A stretch of 43,907 nt of DNA. Source: Oscillospiraceae bacterium. Lineage in GTDB: Bacteria; Bacillota; Clostridia; Christensenellales; Aristaeellaceae. The stretch lies in NCBI GenBank assembly GCA_031255415.1, contig JAIRSO010000030.1, forward strand, positions 1 through 43,907. The letters run 5' to 3'. Each line of letters opens with the position of its first letter. Within the stretch, counting starts at the first letter, position 1. This document shows positions 7,571-15,106 of the stretch, one piece after another. A model generated the notes under the pieces. The model saw only the letters and a list, made by a program, of their open reading frames with translations, ran no database searches and was not told where the DNA came from. A program made the position numbers and the translations under genes.

Positions 7571-7574
7571 TTCA

Positions 7575-8054
7575 TCACCTCTTATTCAGTTTGACGTTTT
7601 TCCAAACCTTAAACAGCGGCTTCGCGGACGCTAACGTTTCGTATGGAATGGATACGCCGCCGTCCGTCTCCGCGCGGTATTCGCTCGTAATGGGCACGGG
7701 GTTGCATCCCCCGGCGGTCACGCCGACACGATCCATTGGAAACGCGTTCCCGCAGTTCTGGCACTCGACCGTATCGCCCTTCTGCACAAAATACGCAAAA
7801 GGCGATCCATTGCACACCTGGCACGTATTGAACGCGGTGCGCACCGATCCGTCCGCCGCCCTAACCGCCATGATCTCCATAGCCGTGCCGTCAACGATCG
7901 CGGAAAAGAACCTCGCGGTATCCGTCAGCTCCCCGGCTGGGATTAACAGACTGCCCCCCTGTTTTATCTCGCCGTTATCCTTGGCGCTCGACGCGCATCC
8001 AGCCAGCGTTAACGCCGCCACCAGTATCGCGCATACCAATAACCATCTCTTCAC
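7575..8054 (-). CDS. DUF2318 / FtrD-like lipoprotein
   Basis: A 159-residue exported lipoprotein: signal peptide with lipobox LAGC (C20), then a single domain with the cysteine pattern FNTCQVCNGSPFAYF and VECQNCGNAFPMD, ending with GGCNPVPI. This is the DUF2318 (FtrD-like) domain, described as a membrane-associated metal or Fe-S binding domain; FtrD belongs to iron-uptake systems with ferroxidase-like partners. Here it lies between a TauE/SafE fusion and CopA, with gaps of 13 and 4 bases, so it likely works at the outer face of the membrane in copper or iron handling. The CxxC pairs are intact. Which metal it binds cannot be read from the sequence. Confidence 0.85.
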   Translation of the reverse strand: MKRWLLVCAILVAALTLAGCASSAKDNGEIKQGGSLLIPAGELTDTARFFSAIVDGTAMEIMAVRAADGSVRTAFNTCQVCNGSPFAYFVQKGDTVECQNCGNAFPMDRVGVTAGGCNPVPITSEYRAETDGGVSIPYETLASAKPLFKVWKNVKLNKR

Positions 8055-8067
8055 AGCGCGTCCTCCT

Positions 8068-9420
8068 TCACTCGTTGACCACGATCGAGCCGCGAATCAT
8101 ACCCATCCAACAGCTGTAACCGAAACTCCCCGCCTTGCCCGGCGTGAACTCGATCACGTTGTCGCCGTACTGGAAACCGTAGTTCATTATACCATACTCA
8201 TAGATGTTGATCCTGTTGTTACAGCCGTTGATGCTGCCCTCCGGCGCGTTGACGATCCAGCGCACAGGCATTCCAGCCTTAACTATTATATTAGGGAAAC
8301 TGTTAGGCCGGAGCGTACTGCTCACCACCTGCACGCCGTCTACGATCGACGGCTCAATCACGGCGGACCCCGCGTCGGTTCTGGCTCTCCATCCTTGAGG
8401 CGCGGCTGGCGCGGGCACGTTCCAATTGAGCAATCCTCCCCCTTGAGAGACCATCGCCAAACCCAGCACGACCACCAGCACCGCGCCGACAGCCATAGCC
8501 TTGCGCTCAAACCTGCGTCCCAACGCGGAGACGAGCGTGCCCAACCCCAGCATGAGCGGCGCGGTACCCAGGCTGAACGCGAGCATCGACAGCCCGCCCG
8601 CGATCGCTCCACCGGACGCGAGAGCGAGTATCTGCATAGACTGCAGCGGACCGCAGGGCATCAATCCGTTGAGCAGGCCCACTATCAGAGGTCCTTTGCC
8701 GCGAAGCCGTCCCGCGTTCGCCTTACTGGCGAAAACCGCGGGCACGCGCGGCTGGAACCTGCGCAGTCCCGGGAACAAGCCCAACATATTGATCCCCATA
8801 ACGATCATAAACGCACCGGCGGCGGCTTTCAATACGCCTTGAACGGCGGCGGGCAGTCCGGAGCCGGAGCCGCCCCCGAGCAGCGTCCCCGCGAATCCCA
8901 GCACGCTCCCGATCAATGTATACGATACCACGCGTCCGAGGTTGTAAAACGCCGCGGGAGCGAGAGCCGAAAGTTTTCCCGATGGATTCATACCTTTGGG
9001 CATGGATTGCGACAGATTGATCCCGCCGCACATAGCGATACAGTGCGCGCTGGTGAGCAGTCCCACGACGAACAGCATGCCGTAACCCATGCCATCCTCC
9101 GCGAGGCGGCTGGGCGCGAGCCGGTTAAGCAAGCCAAAATGCTGAAGCGCCATATACAGCGCCGCGATGATCAGCAGTATCCCGGCGGTTCGTCCGGCGC
9201 GGGAGGCGATATTATCAGCCGACGCTTTATAACCCAGCGCGTTTATAACGCCCGCGATACTCTCGCCGTCGATGATTCCCTCGTCATACGCGATATCCGC
9301 GGTTCCCGCGTTCCAGCTGACCGACGCGCTAATAACGCCTTTAGTCGAGGCGAGTTTGCGCGCGATTCGGTTTTCGCAGTTGACGCAGGTCATGCCGCCG
9401 ATATGTAGCCGTATGGTCAT
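8068..9420 (-). CDS. HMA - TauE/SafE-like membrane protein - cupredoxin fusion
   Basis: A 450-residue three-part protein. Residues 1-65 form an HMA metal-binding domain (GMTCVNC, residues 9-15). Residues about 80-330 hold six or more membrane spans of the urease-accessory/sulfite-exporter (TauE/SafE, UreH-like) type, with FVVGLLTSAHCIAMCGGINL and LMPCGPLQSMQILALASGG, both cysteine-bearing motifs at the start of each repeat half. Residues about 360-450 form a cupredoxin-like domain with NGCNNRI and YSCWMGMIRG, whose Cys and Met could be copper ligands. The ATG follows GGAAGGAGGGC. It is first in the leftward copper operon. The architecture implies movement of copper between cytosol, membrane and exterior; whether it imports or exports is not known. 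Confidence 0.88.
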   Translation of the reverse strand: MTIRLHIGGMTCVNCENRIARKLASTKGVISASVSWNAGTADIAYDEGIIDGESIAGVINALGYKASADNIASRAGRTAGILLIIAALYMALQHFGLLNRLAPSRLAEDGMGYGMLFVVGLLTSAHCIAMCGGINLSQSMPKGMNPSGKLSALAPAAFYNLGRVVSYTLIGSVLGFAGTLLGGGSGSGLPAAVQGVLKAAAGAFMIVMGINMLGLFPGLRRFQPRVPAVFASKANAGRLRGKGPLIVGLLNGLMPCGPLQSMQILALASGGAIAGGLSMLAFSLGTAPLMLGLGTLVSALGRRFERKAMAVGAVLVVVLGLAMVSQGGGLLNWNVPAPAAPQGWRARTDAGSAVIEPSIVDGVQVVSSTLRPNSFPNIIVKAGMPVRWIVNAPEGSINGCNNRINIYEYGIMNYGFQYGDNVIEFTPGKAGSFGYSCWMGMIRGSIVVNE

Positions 9421-9492
9421 ACAAGCCCTCCTTCCCGGTTGGGTGACGGTTTGAGTATAGCATGTCCGGTATGAATTGTATACTAGCTGGTT

Positions 9493-9519
9493 TGTAAACG
9501 CTGTTGCCGTAGTGTAAAC
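9493..9519. promoter_or_regulatory. Direct repeat TGTAAAC, possible operator of the copper operon
   Basis: TGTAAAC occurs at 9493-9499 and again at 9513-9519, exactly 20 bases apart, about 75-100 bases upstream of the metal operon start. It does not match the TACAnnTGTA copper box of CopY. A possible -10 for the leftward operon (TATACT on the minus strand, near 9455-9460) lies downstream of it. Regulatory meaning is speculative. Confidence 0.3.
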
Positions 9520-9589
9520 AAATGGATGTATTCACGCCGTCAGCGCCACAGCGAGCCTCGCTTCCCGTACAACCGGCGGATCATCCCCC

Positions 9590-9618
9590 TTGCGCCGCCC
9601 TAACCTTCGTGGTATCAT
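9590..9618 (+). promoter_or_regulatory. Promoter of ecfA2-ecfT-truA
   Basis: TTGCGC (9590-9595), 17 bases, TATCAT (9613-9618). Transcription would begin near 9625, only about 12 bases before the ecfA2 ATG, with no clear ribosome site in between. Confidence 0.5.
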
Positions 9619-9636
9619 CATCGGGATGATTATCAC

Positions 9637-10527
9637 ATGATTGAGACGCGCGAGTTGACGCACACCTACCAGCCGGGATCGCCGTTTGAGTCCGTGGCCG
9701 TATACAACGTCACGCTCACGATCCGAGACGGCGAGTTTGTCGCGTTCGTTGGCGCGACAGGCTCCGGCAAGACTACGCTTATCCAGCATTTCAACGGATT
9801 GTTGAAGCCCACCTCCGGCTGGATAAAGATCGACGGCGTTAACCCGCACGAAAAGGACGCGCCCAAAGGCCTGATGCGTTCCATGCGCCAGTCGGTAGGC
9901 ATGGTGTTCCAGTACCCGGAGCATCAGCTCTTCGAAGAAACCGTCGCGAAAGACGTGATGTTCGGGCCTAAGAACCTGGGGCTGTCGGACGCGGAGTGCG
10001 CGGAGCGCGCGCGCGAGGCGATGGAGCGCGTCGGGCTGCCATACGGATCGTTCGCGGATCGTTCGCCGTTCGAGTTGTCCGGCGGGCAGATGCGTCGCGC
10101 CGCGGTAGCCGGAGTCCTTGCGATGCGTCCGCGCACATTGATCCTCGACGAACCGACCGCCGGACTCGATCCCGCCGGCAGAGCCGAGTTTCTATCCCTG
10201 TGCGCGGAACTGAACCGCGAAGGCGTAACCATCGCTCTGGTCTCGCACACGATGGAGGATGTAGCGCGTCTGGCTCAACGCGTATTCGTAATGAAGAAAG
10301 GTTCTCTCGCGCGAACCGGATCGCCGCGCGAGCTATTCGCCGACGCGGACGGACTGCGCGCGCTGGGGCTGGAACCGCCGGAGATGTCGCGTCTGCGCGC
10401 GATACTCAACTCAAGGGGAATGGATATCCCCGCCGACACGCTGACGCCGGAATCGATGGCAGCCGCGCTGGCGCGGATACTGCCGCGCGGATCGGCGCCA
10501 AAACCCGTCGAAGAGGCCGCGCGATGA
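9637..10527 (+). CDS. ecfA2: Energy-coupling factor transporter ATPase EcfA2
   Basis: A 296-residue ABC ATPase of the ECF type. Walker A is GATGSGKTT (39-47), the Q-loop is MVFQYPEHQLF, typical of EcfA proteins, the signature is LSGGQMRR (from 147) and Walker B is LILDEPTAGLDP (from 168); the switch histidine is in LVSHTMED. EcfA ATPases hydrolyse ATP to drive vitamin uptake by interchangeable S components through EcfT. Its overlap with ecfT (ATGA at 10524-10527) and then truA reproduces the common Firmicutes order ecfA1-ecfA2-ecfT-truA, but ecfA1 is absent here. The choice of A2 over A1 rests on the gene order and the FESVAVYNVTL start. The alternative is that this protein acts as a homodimer. 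Confidence 0.88.
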   Translation: MIETRELTHTYQPGSPFESVAVYNVTLTIRDGEFVAFVGATGSGKTTLIQHFNGLLKPTSGWIKIDGVNPHEKDAPKGLMRSMRQSVGMVFQYPEHQLFEETVAKDVMFGPKNLGLSDAECAERAREAMERVGLPYGSFADRSPFELSGGQMRRAAVAGVLAMRPRTLILDEPTAGLDPAGRAEFLSLCAELNREGVTIALVSHTMEDVARLAQRVFVMKKGSLARTGSPRELFADADGLRALGLEPPEMSRLRAILNSRGMDIPADTLTPESMAAALARILPRGSAPKPVEEAAR

Positions 10528-11345
10528 ACGGCGTGGTTATCGGCCAGTATATCCCCGGCACGACGCGCGTGCATCTGCTCGATCCGCGAACGAAGCTCAT
10601 CATGACGTTCGCGTATGTCGCGCTGGTGTTCTGCGCGAGGGGATTGGTAGGATTGTCGATGGCGGCGGCGTATATCGCGGGCGTGTCGATACAGGCGCGC
10701 ATACCCATCAAGCAATTGCTCAAAGGGTTAAAGTCGCTGACCATACTGATCACGATGACCGCGCTGATGAACCTGTTCTTCACGCGCACGGGCGAACCCG
10801 CTCTGCGCCTGGGTTCGCTGACGATCACCGATATGGGTATTAGAACGGCGGTCTATTTCGCGTTCCGGCTGGTGTTCCTGGTGATGGGCACGACCATGCT
10901 CACGCTGTCCACCTCGCCGATCGCGCTGACCGACGGTCTGGAATCGTTGATGCGTCCGCTGGAGCGCATACGCTTCCCGTCGCACGAATTGGCGATGATG
11001 ATGTCGATCGCGCTTCGGTTCATACCAACCTTAATGGAGGAGACGGATAAGATAATGAAAGCGCAGGCGTCTCGCGGCGCGGACTTTGAGTCGGGCACGA
11101 TTATCAAGAGGGCGAAATCGCTGGTGCCGCTGCTAGCGCCGTTGTTCATCAGCGCGTTCCGGCGCGCGGCCGATCTGGCTTTGGCGATGGAGTCGCGCTG
11201 TTATCAGGGCGGAGCCGGGCGCACGCGCCTTAATGAACTGCGATACGGACGCGACGACGCGCTCGCCGGGCTTATCATGGCTGTGATGATCGCGGCGACG
11301 CTGGTCGAGCGGTTCGTGTTTACGGCATGGACGATCAAGCTGTGA
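10524..11345 (+). CDS. ecfT: Energy-coupling factor transporter transmembrane protein EcfT
   Basis: A 273-residue membrane protein that starts at the ATG overlapping the ecfA2 stop. The N-terminus (GQYIPGTTRVHLLDPRTKL) is the EcfT signature; several membrane spans follow, then a cytoplasmic coupling region with QASRGADF and a second, less canonical ESRCYQGG, corresponding to the two Ala/Ser-Arg-Gly motifs that contact the ATPases. EcfT links ATP hydrolysis to toppling of the S component. The FolT-like protein (2246-2857) and QueT (3001-3537) are candidate partners. It overlaps truA by 19 bases. Confidence 0.92.
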   Translation: MNGVVIGQYIPGTTRVHLLDPRTKLIMTFAYVALVFCARGLVGLSMAAAYIAGVSIQARIPIKQLLKGLKSLTILITMTALMNLFFTRTGEPALRLGSLTITDMGIRTAVYFAFRLVFLVMGTTMLTLSTSPIALTDGLESLMRPLERIRFPSHELAMMMSIALRFIPTLMEETDKIMKAQASRGADFESGTIIKRAKSLVPLLAPLFISAFRRAADLALAMESRCYQGGAGRTRLNELRYGRDDALAGLIMAVMIAATLVERFVFTAWTIKL

Positions 11346-12109
11346 GGCGCGTCCGGCTGACCCTCGCGTATGACGGCGCGCGGTACGCGGGATGGCAGCG
11401 ACAGATAAACGGACCGACGGTCCAAGAGGCGGTGGAAGACGCGCTGTCCAGATTGACGGGCGAACGCGTCGGTATAACCGGAGCCAGCCGCACCGACGCG
11501 GGCGTGCACGCGCTGGGGCAGACCGCGCATTTCGACACGGCTTCGAGCGTGCCGGACGAGAAGCTCCCTCTAGCGCTGAACACGATGCTGCCGCCGGATA
11601 TCCGCGCTGTCCGCGCGCAAACCGTTAACGCCGATTTCCACGCGAGATTCAGCGCGCGCGCGAAGGTATATCGTTATTGGTACCATTGCGCGCGGATCGC
11701 TCCGGCGCTGGAGCGCGGACTGCGCTGGCACGTGCCCGTTCCGCTTGACGACGCGCTGATGCATCGCGAGGCGCTGACGATACTGGGCGAGCATGACTTC
11801 GCGGCGTTCGCCGCGTCCGGATCGAAGGCAAAGAGCACAACGCGCCGTATCGAGTCGGTATACGTAACGCGCGCCGCGCACGATCCGCCGCTGATAGAGC
11901 TGACCGTCATGGGCAACGGATTCCTATACAATATGGTAAGGATACTGGCGGGAACGCTGGCTGACGTGGGATCGGGCAGGCTGGAGCCTGGCGCGATGGA
12001 TCGCGCGATACGCACAGGGGACAGGCTCGCGCTGGGACAGACCGCGCCGCCGCATGGGCTGGCGCTGGCGAGGGTAATATACGACGGGGATAATAATATA
12101 CAAAAGTGA
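11327..12109 (+). CDS. truA: tRNA pseudouridine(38-40) synthase TruA
   Basis: A 260-residue protein with the TruA hallmarks: LTLAYDGARYAGWQRQ near residues 11-26, the catalytic aspartate D57 in GASRTDAGVHALGQ, KVYRYWYHC and FLYNMVRILAGTL. It converts uridines 38-40 of the tRNA anticodon arm to pseudouridine. Length is typical. Its ATG lies within the end of ecfT (19-base overlap), the standard arrangement in Firmicutes. The last codons run into a low-GC stretch that separates it from the LacI-type gene. Confidence 0.96.
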   Translation: MDDQAVRRVRLTLAYDGARYAGWQRQINGPTVQEAVEDALSRLTGERVGITGASRTDAGVHALGQTAHFDTASSVPDEKLPLALNTMLPPDIRAVRAQTVNADFHARFSARAKVYRYWYHCARIAPALERGLRWHVPVPLDDALMHREALTILGEHDFAAFAASGSKAKSTTRRIESVYVTRAAHDPPLIELTVMGNGFLYNMVRILAGTLADVGSGRLEPGAMDRAIRTGDRLALGQTAPPHGLALARVIYDGDNNIQK

Positions 12110-12123
12110 AAATTACAATAGAT

Positions 12124-12135
12124 GCGTAAATACGC
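12124..12135. promoter_or_regulatory. Inverted repeat upstream of the LacI-type gene
   Basis: GCGTA-AA-TACGC at 12124-12135, 31 bases before the regulator ATG and just after a TACAAT hexamer (12114-12119 region). This place and symmetry would suit autoregulation by a LacI-family dimer, although the usual central CG is missing. Confidence 0.25.
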
Positions 12136-12165
12136 GGCTTGAACCGGAAAGGGGGGAGTGCGATT

Positions 12166-13194
12166 ATGCCTGTGACGATCCGCGAGGTGTCCAGACGCTG
12201 CGGGCTGTCCGTGTCCTCCGTATCCAAGGCGCTGAACAACTATCCGGACGTGCGCGAGGAAACGCGGGAGATGGTTCATCGCGTGGCTCGGGAGATAGGA
12301 TACTTCCCCAACGCTCTCGCGCGCGGGCTCAAGACCAACCGCACATTCAACCTGGGCGTACTGCTGGACGACGAGATGGGCGACAACGTGACGCACGCGT
12401 TCTTCGCCGTAATACTCAACGCGTTCAGGCGCGAGGCGGAGTCGCGCGGTTACGACATAACGCTAATCAATCGAAGCATAGGCGGGCAGCCGCTGTCGTA
12501 TCTGAAGCACTGCAGGCATCGGCGGCTGGACGGGGTATGCCTGATGTGCGTCAACTTCGCCAATCCGGAGGCGAAGGAGCTGGCGCAGGGCGACGTGCCC
12601 AGCGTGACTATCGATCATCCATTTGAGGAAACGTCGGGCGTTAACAGCGACAACCGCGAGGGTATGCGGCTGTTGGTCGGGCACGCCAGGGCGATGGGGC
12701 ACTCGAGGATCGCGTATATACACGGAACGCCGTCGTTTGTAACGGACGAGCGCGTAGCCGCGTACCGGGACGCGATGGAGGAATCGGGCGCGCCGATCCG
12801 GGAGGATTGGCTGGCGCCGTCGCATTATCACAGCGCGTCGCACGCTTACGAGGCGGTGACGCGCCTGCTGGCTCCGGACGGAACCGCCAGGCCGGCTGAC
12901 AGACCGACCTGCCTGTTGATGGCGGACGATGTAAGCGCGCTGGGAGGCATGGACGCGCTGCGCTCGCTGGGTCTAGCGGTGCCGGGCGACGTATCGATAG
13001 CGGGTTTTGACGGGGTGGAGATGATCCAGCGCATCAGGCCGCGAATGACGACGATATATCAGGACGCGCGGCTGATAGGCGAAAGCGCCGCGACGCTGCT
13101 GCTGGAGCGCGTTGAGAATCCATCCGCGTCGCAGCCTCGAGTCGCGTGCGTGCCGGTGTCGCTGATCGAGGGCGAGACGGTGGGCAAGCTGTGA
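12166..13194 (+). CDS. LacI family transcriptional regulator
   Basis: A 342-residue regulator that starts at the ATG at 12166 after GGGGGGAG; a TTG frame from 12139 exists but has no ribosome site. The first 60 residues are a LacI helix-turn-helix and hinge (TIREVSRRCGLSVSSVSKAL, then EIGYFPNALARGLKTNRT), followed by a periplasmic-binding-protein-like sensor domain, with TCLLMADDVSALGGMDALRS and DVSIAGFDGVEMI typical of the family C-terminal half. Such proteins repress sugar or nucleoside genes until an effector binds. There are no carbohydrate genes nearby, so neither effector nor targets can be inferred. It is followed by a strong hairpin at 13210-13243. Confidence 0.93.
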   Translation: MPVTIREVSRRCGLSVSSVSKALNNYPDVREETREMVHRVAREIGYFPNALARGLKTNRTFNLGVLLDDEMGDNVTHAFFAVILNAFRREAESRGYDITLINRSIGGQPLSYLKHCRHRRLDGVCLMCVNFANPEAKELAQGDVPSVTIDHPFEETSGVNSDNREGMRLLVGHARAMGHSRIAYIHGTPSFVTDERVAAYRDAMEESGAPIREDWLAPSHYHSASHAYEAVTRLLAPDGTARPADRPTCLLMADDVSALGGMDALRSLGLAVPGDVSIAGFDGVEMIQRIRPRMTTIYQDARLIGESAATLLLERVENPSASQPRVACVPVSLIEGETVGKL

Positions 13195-13209
13195 GCGGGC
13201 GCGCGAAAA

Positions 13210-13243
13210 CACGGAGGGACAATGCGAGTATTGCGCCTCCGTG
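13210..13243. terminator. Hairpin between convergent genes
   Basis: CACGGAGG pairs with CCTCCGTG, with an inner CAAT/ATTG stem and a six-base loop. It lies between the LacI-type gene and the oppositely oriented gene at 13259-13684. There is no long T-run on either side, so it may be a bidirectional or factor-dependent terminator or an RNA-stabilising structure. Confidence 0.45.
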
Positions 13244-13258
13244 GACGATAGGGAAGGT

Positions 13259-13684
13259 TCATCGAATAAACGAAATGACCGCCACCGCGATGGACGCTAT
13301 CACGGATATGATCGCCAGCGCGCGCACGTCTCTAGCGGCGCGTCGGGTCTCGTCTACGGCTTCCTTCTGGAACGATTCCATCCTGTTGAATCGGAAGTCG
13401 GCGCGCTCGGCGATAGCCTTGCATTCGAGAGACAATCGAGTCTCGAGCGCGAGTTGGTTTTCCTCGACTTTTTTAAGAACCGTCTCCGCGTCGCAGTCGC
13501 GGCTGGGTTTTTTGGCGCCGCGCGCTTTGCCGGACTCGGCGGAGTTGCTGGATGCGATAGGCTCCGTCTCGATTATCGCGGCAGGAATGATGATCGCGGT
13601 GGTTTCCGCTCTTAGCGCGGGCTGGTTGGTTTCGGTTGTAATTGGTTCCGCCTCTGCGGCGTTGATGGGACGCGGGTCTTCCAT
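13259..13684 (-). CDS. Orphan tail-anchored coiled-coil protein
   Basis: A 141-residue protein of unknown family. Residues 1-60 are low-complexity, rich in Ala, Glu, Thr and Ile. Residues about 66-118 are charged and helical (TVLKKVEENQLALETRLSLE, KAIAERADFRFNRMESF, KEAVDETRRAARDVR), suitable for a coiled coil. The last 20 residues (LAIISVIASIAVAVISFIR) are one membrane span, which leaves the body in the cytoplasm. AGGGGTG lies about eight bases upstream of the ATG, which supports translation. It stands alone between the LacI-type regulator and folC, with its start facing folC. No function is proposed. Confidence 0.65.
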   Translation of the reverse strand: MEDPRPINAAEAEPITTETNQPALRAETTAIIIPAAIIETEPIASSNSAESGKARGAKKPSRDCDAETVLKKVEENQLALETRLSLECKAIAERADFRFNRMESFQKEAVDETRRAARDVRALAIISVIASIAVAVISFIR

Positions 13685-13728
13685 AATATATCACCCCTGG
13701 TATATAGTATGTCAATATAGCGGTAAAG

Positions 13729-15069
13729 GTGCTGATCGTAATAACGATTGATTCACTGGGCGCGGCGCTCGCGTTCATCCATGACTCCCGCTATCGCGGC
13801 GGCAAGAACGGCCTTGACAACATGCGCCGCCTTATGCGCGAACTGGGCGATCCGCAGGATCGGCTGAAATGCGTGCACATCGCCGGGACTAACGGCAAGG
13901 GATCGGTATGCGCGTTTACGCAGGCGGTATTAAGGTGCGCGGGGTACCGGACGGGGCTGTATACCTCGCCGTACCTGCAGGTATTCAACGAGCGTATCCG
14001 CGTGGACGGCGTCAATATCCCGGATCGCGATCTGATACGAATCACCGCGAGGGTATCGCGCGTAGTGGAGTCTCTGCGCGGCGAGGGGATTTATCCCACC
14101 GAGTTTGAGATCATCACGGCTATAGGGTTCCTGTACTTCGACGAGTCGCGCGTGGACATAGCGGTGATCGAGGTCGGGATGGGCGGCAGGTTTGATTCGA
14201 CAAACGTCGTTACGCCGCTGGCTACGGCGATTACCTCCATCGGCCTGGATCATACGAAGGCGCTGGGATCGACGATCGAGAGCATCGCGTTCGAGAAGGC
14301 GGGCATAGCCAAGCCCGGCGTGCCGATGATACTGTATCCGGACGCGTGCGAGGAGGTAACAAGGGTCGTGCGGCGGCGATGCGAGGAGGTCGGCGCGCCG
14401 TTCAGGCCGCTCGCCTACAAGGACGGCGACGGCACGGTTCTCCGATGTAAGGACGGCGTTCAGGTCGCGTACAACGTCGGGCTTCTGGGCGCGCATCAAT
14501 GGTACAACTCCGCGACGGCGCGCGCGCTGTGCGCGGAGCTTCGGGAGAGAGGGCTCGACATACCCGACGCGAGGATCGACGAGGGTCTGCTTCGCGCCGC
14601 GTGGCCTGGCAGGCTGGAGTTCATAAGGTCGAGGCGCGCGGACTTCCCCAAGGTGGTCATACTCGACGGCGCGCACAATCCGCAGGGCGCGCGCGCTCTG
14701 TCCGAGTATCTGGACGCGCTGCGCATGCCGATCACGCTGGTCACAGGCATGCTCAGGGAGAAGGATTATGAATCGTTCGCGCGGATCATCGCGCCGCATG
14801 TGCGCCGCGTGCTGACCGTCACGCCGGATTCGCCTCGCGGAGTTAGCGCGCGGACGCTGGCGGAGGTGTTCGGCGCCGCGAGGGTATACGGCGAGCCTGT
14901 CAAGGCGTGCCCGACTCTAGCGGCGGCTTTACATTTAGCGAAGAGTACGTCTGTGTTCCCGTTAGGCTGGTGCGTCGTGGCGGGATCGCTGTACCTAGCC
15001 GGCGAGGCGCGGACCCTGCTGGACGCGCCGCCGTGCTCGCTGCTCGATCCGCCCATCGACTATCTATAA
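13729..15069 (+). CDS. folC: Bifunctional folylpolyglutamate synthase/dihydrofolate synthase
   Basis: A Mur-ligase-type enzyme of about 446 residues that adds glutamate to dihydropteroate and to folates, using ATP. The N-terminus carries the FolC pattern AFIHDSRYRGGKNGLDNMRR and the P-loop HIAGTNGKGS near residues 48-57; further blocks are TEFEIITAIGFLYF, VIEVGMGGRFDSTN, SIGLDHTKALG and ILDGAHNPQGA. The start is uncertain: GTG at 13729 gives six extra residues and has no clear ribosome site. It is the first gene of a rightward run folC-rsmH-rsmI-ftsK-hisS. The presence of a FolT-like subunit at 2246 fits use of salvaged folate. Confidence 0.92.
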   Translation: MLIVITIDSLGAALAFIHDSRYRGGKNGLDNMRRLMRELGDPQDRLKCVHIAGTNGKGSVCAFTQAVLRCAGYRTGLYTSPYLQVFNERIRVDGVNIPDRDLIRITARVSRVVESLRGEGIYPTEFEIITAIGFLYFDESRVDIAVIEVGMGGRFDSTNVVTPLATAITSIGLDHTKALGSTIESIAFEKAGIAKPGVPMILYPDACEEVTRVVRRRCEEVGAPFRPLAYKDGDGTVLRCKDGVQVAYNVGLLGAHQWYNSATARALCAELRERGLDIPDARIDEGLLRAAWPGRLEFIRSRRADFPKVVILDGAHNPQGARALSEYLDALRMPITLVTGMLREKDYESFARIIAPHVRRVLTVTPDSPRGVSARTLAEVFGAARVYGEPVKACPTLAAALHLAKSTSVFPLGWCVVAGSLYLAGEARTLLDAPPCSLLDPPIDYL

Positions 15070-15106
15070 TGACGATGCGCAATCATCGTGACTCTCAACA
15101 ACCGTG

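Noticed and set aside
7591-9408. A 605-codon plus-strand frame across the copper genes
   Set aside because: It crosses two complete genes and an intergenic gap on the other strand. The product is His/Arg-rich without any domain, typical of a shadow frame.
9996-10523. Extended N-terminus of EcfT (449-codon frame from 9996)
   Set aside because: The upstream part is an out-of-frame reading of ecfA2, rich in Arg. The ATG at 10524 overlapping the ecfA2 stop gives a normal EcfT N-terminus.
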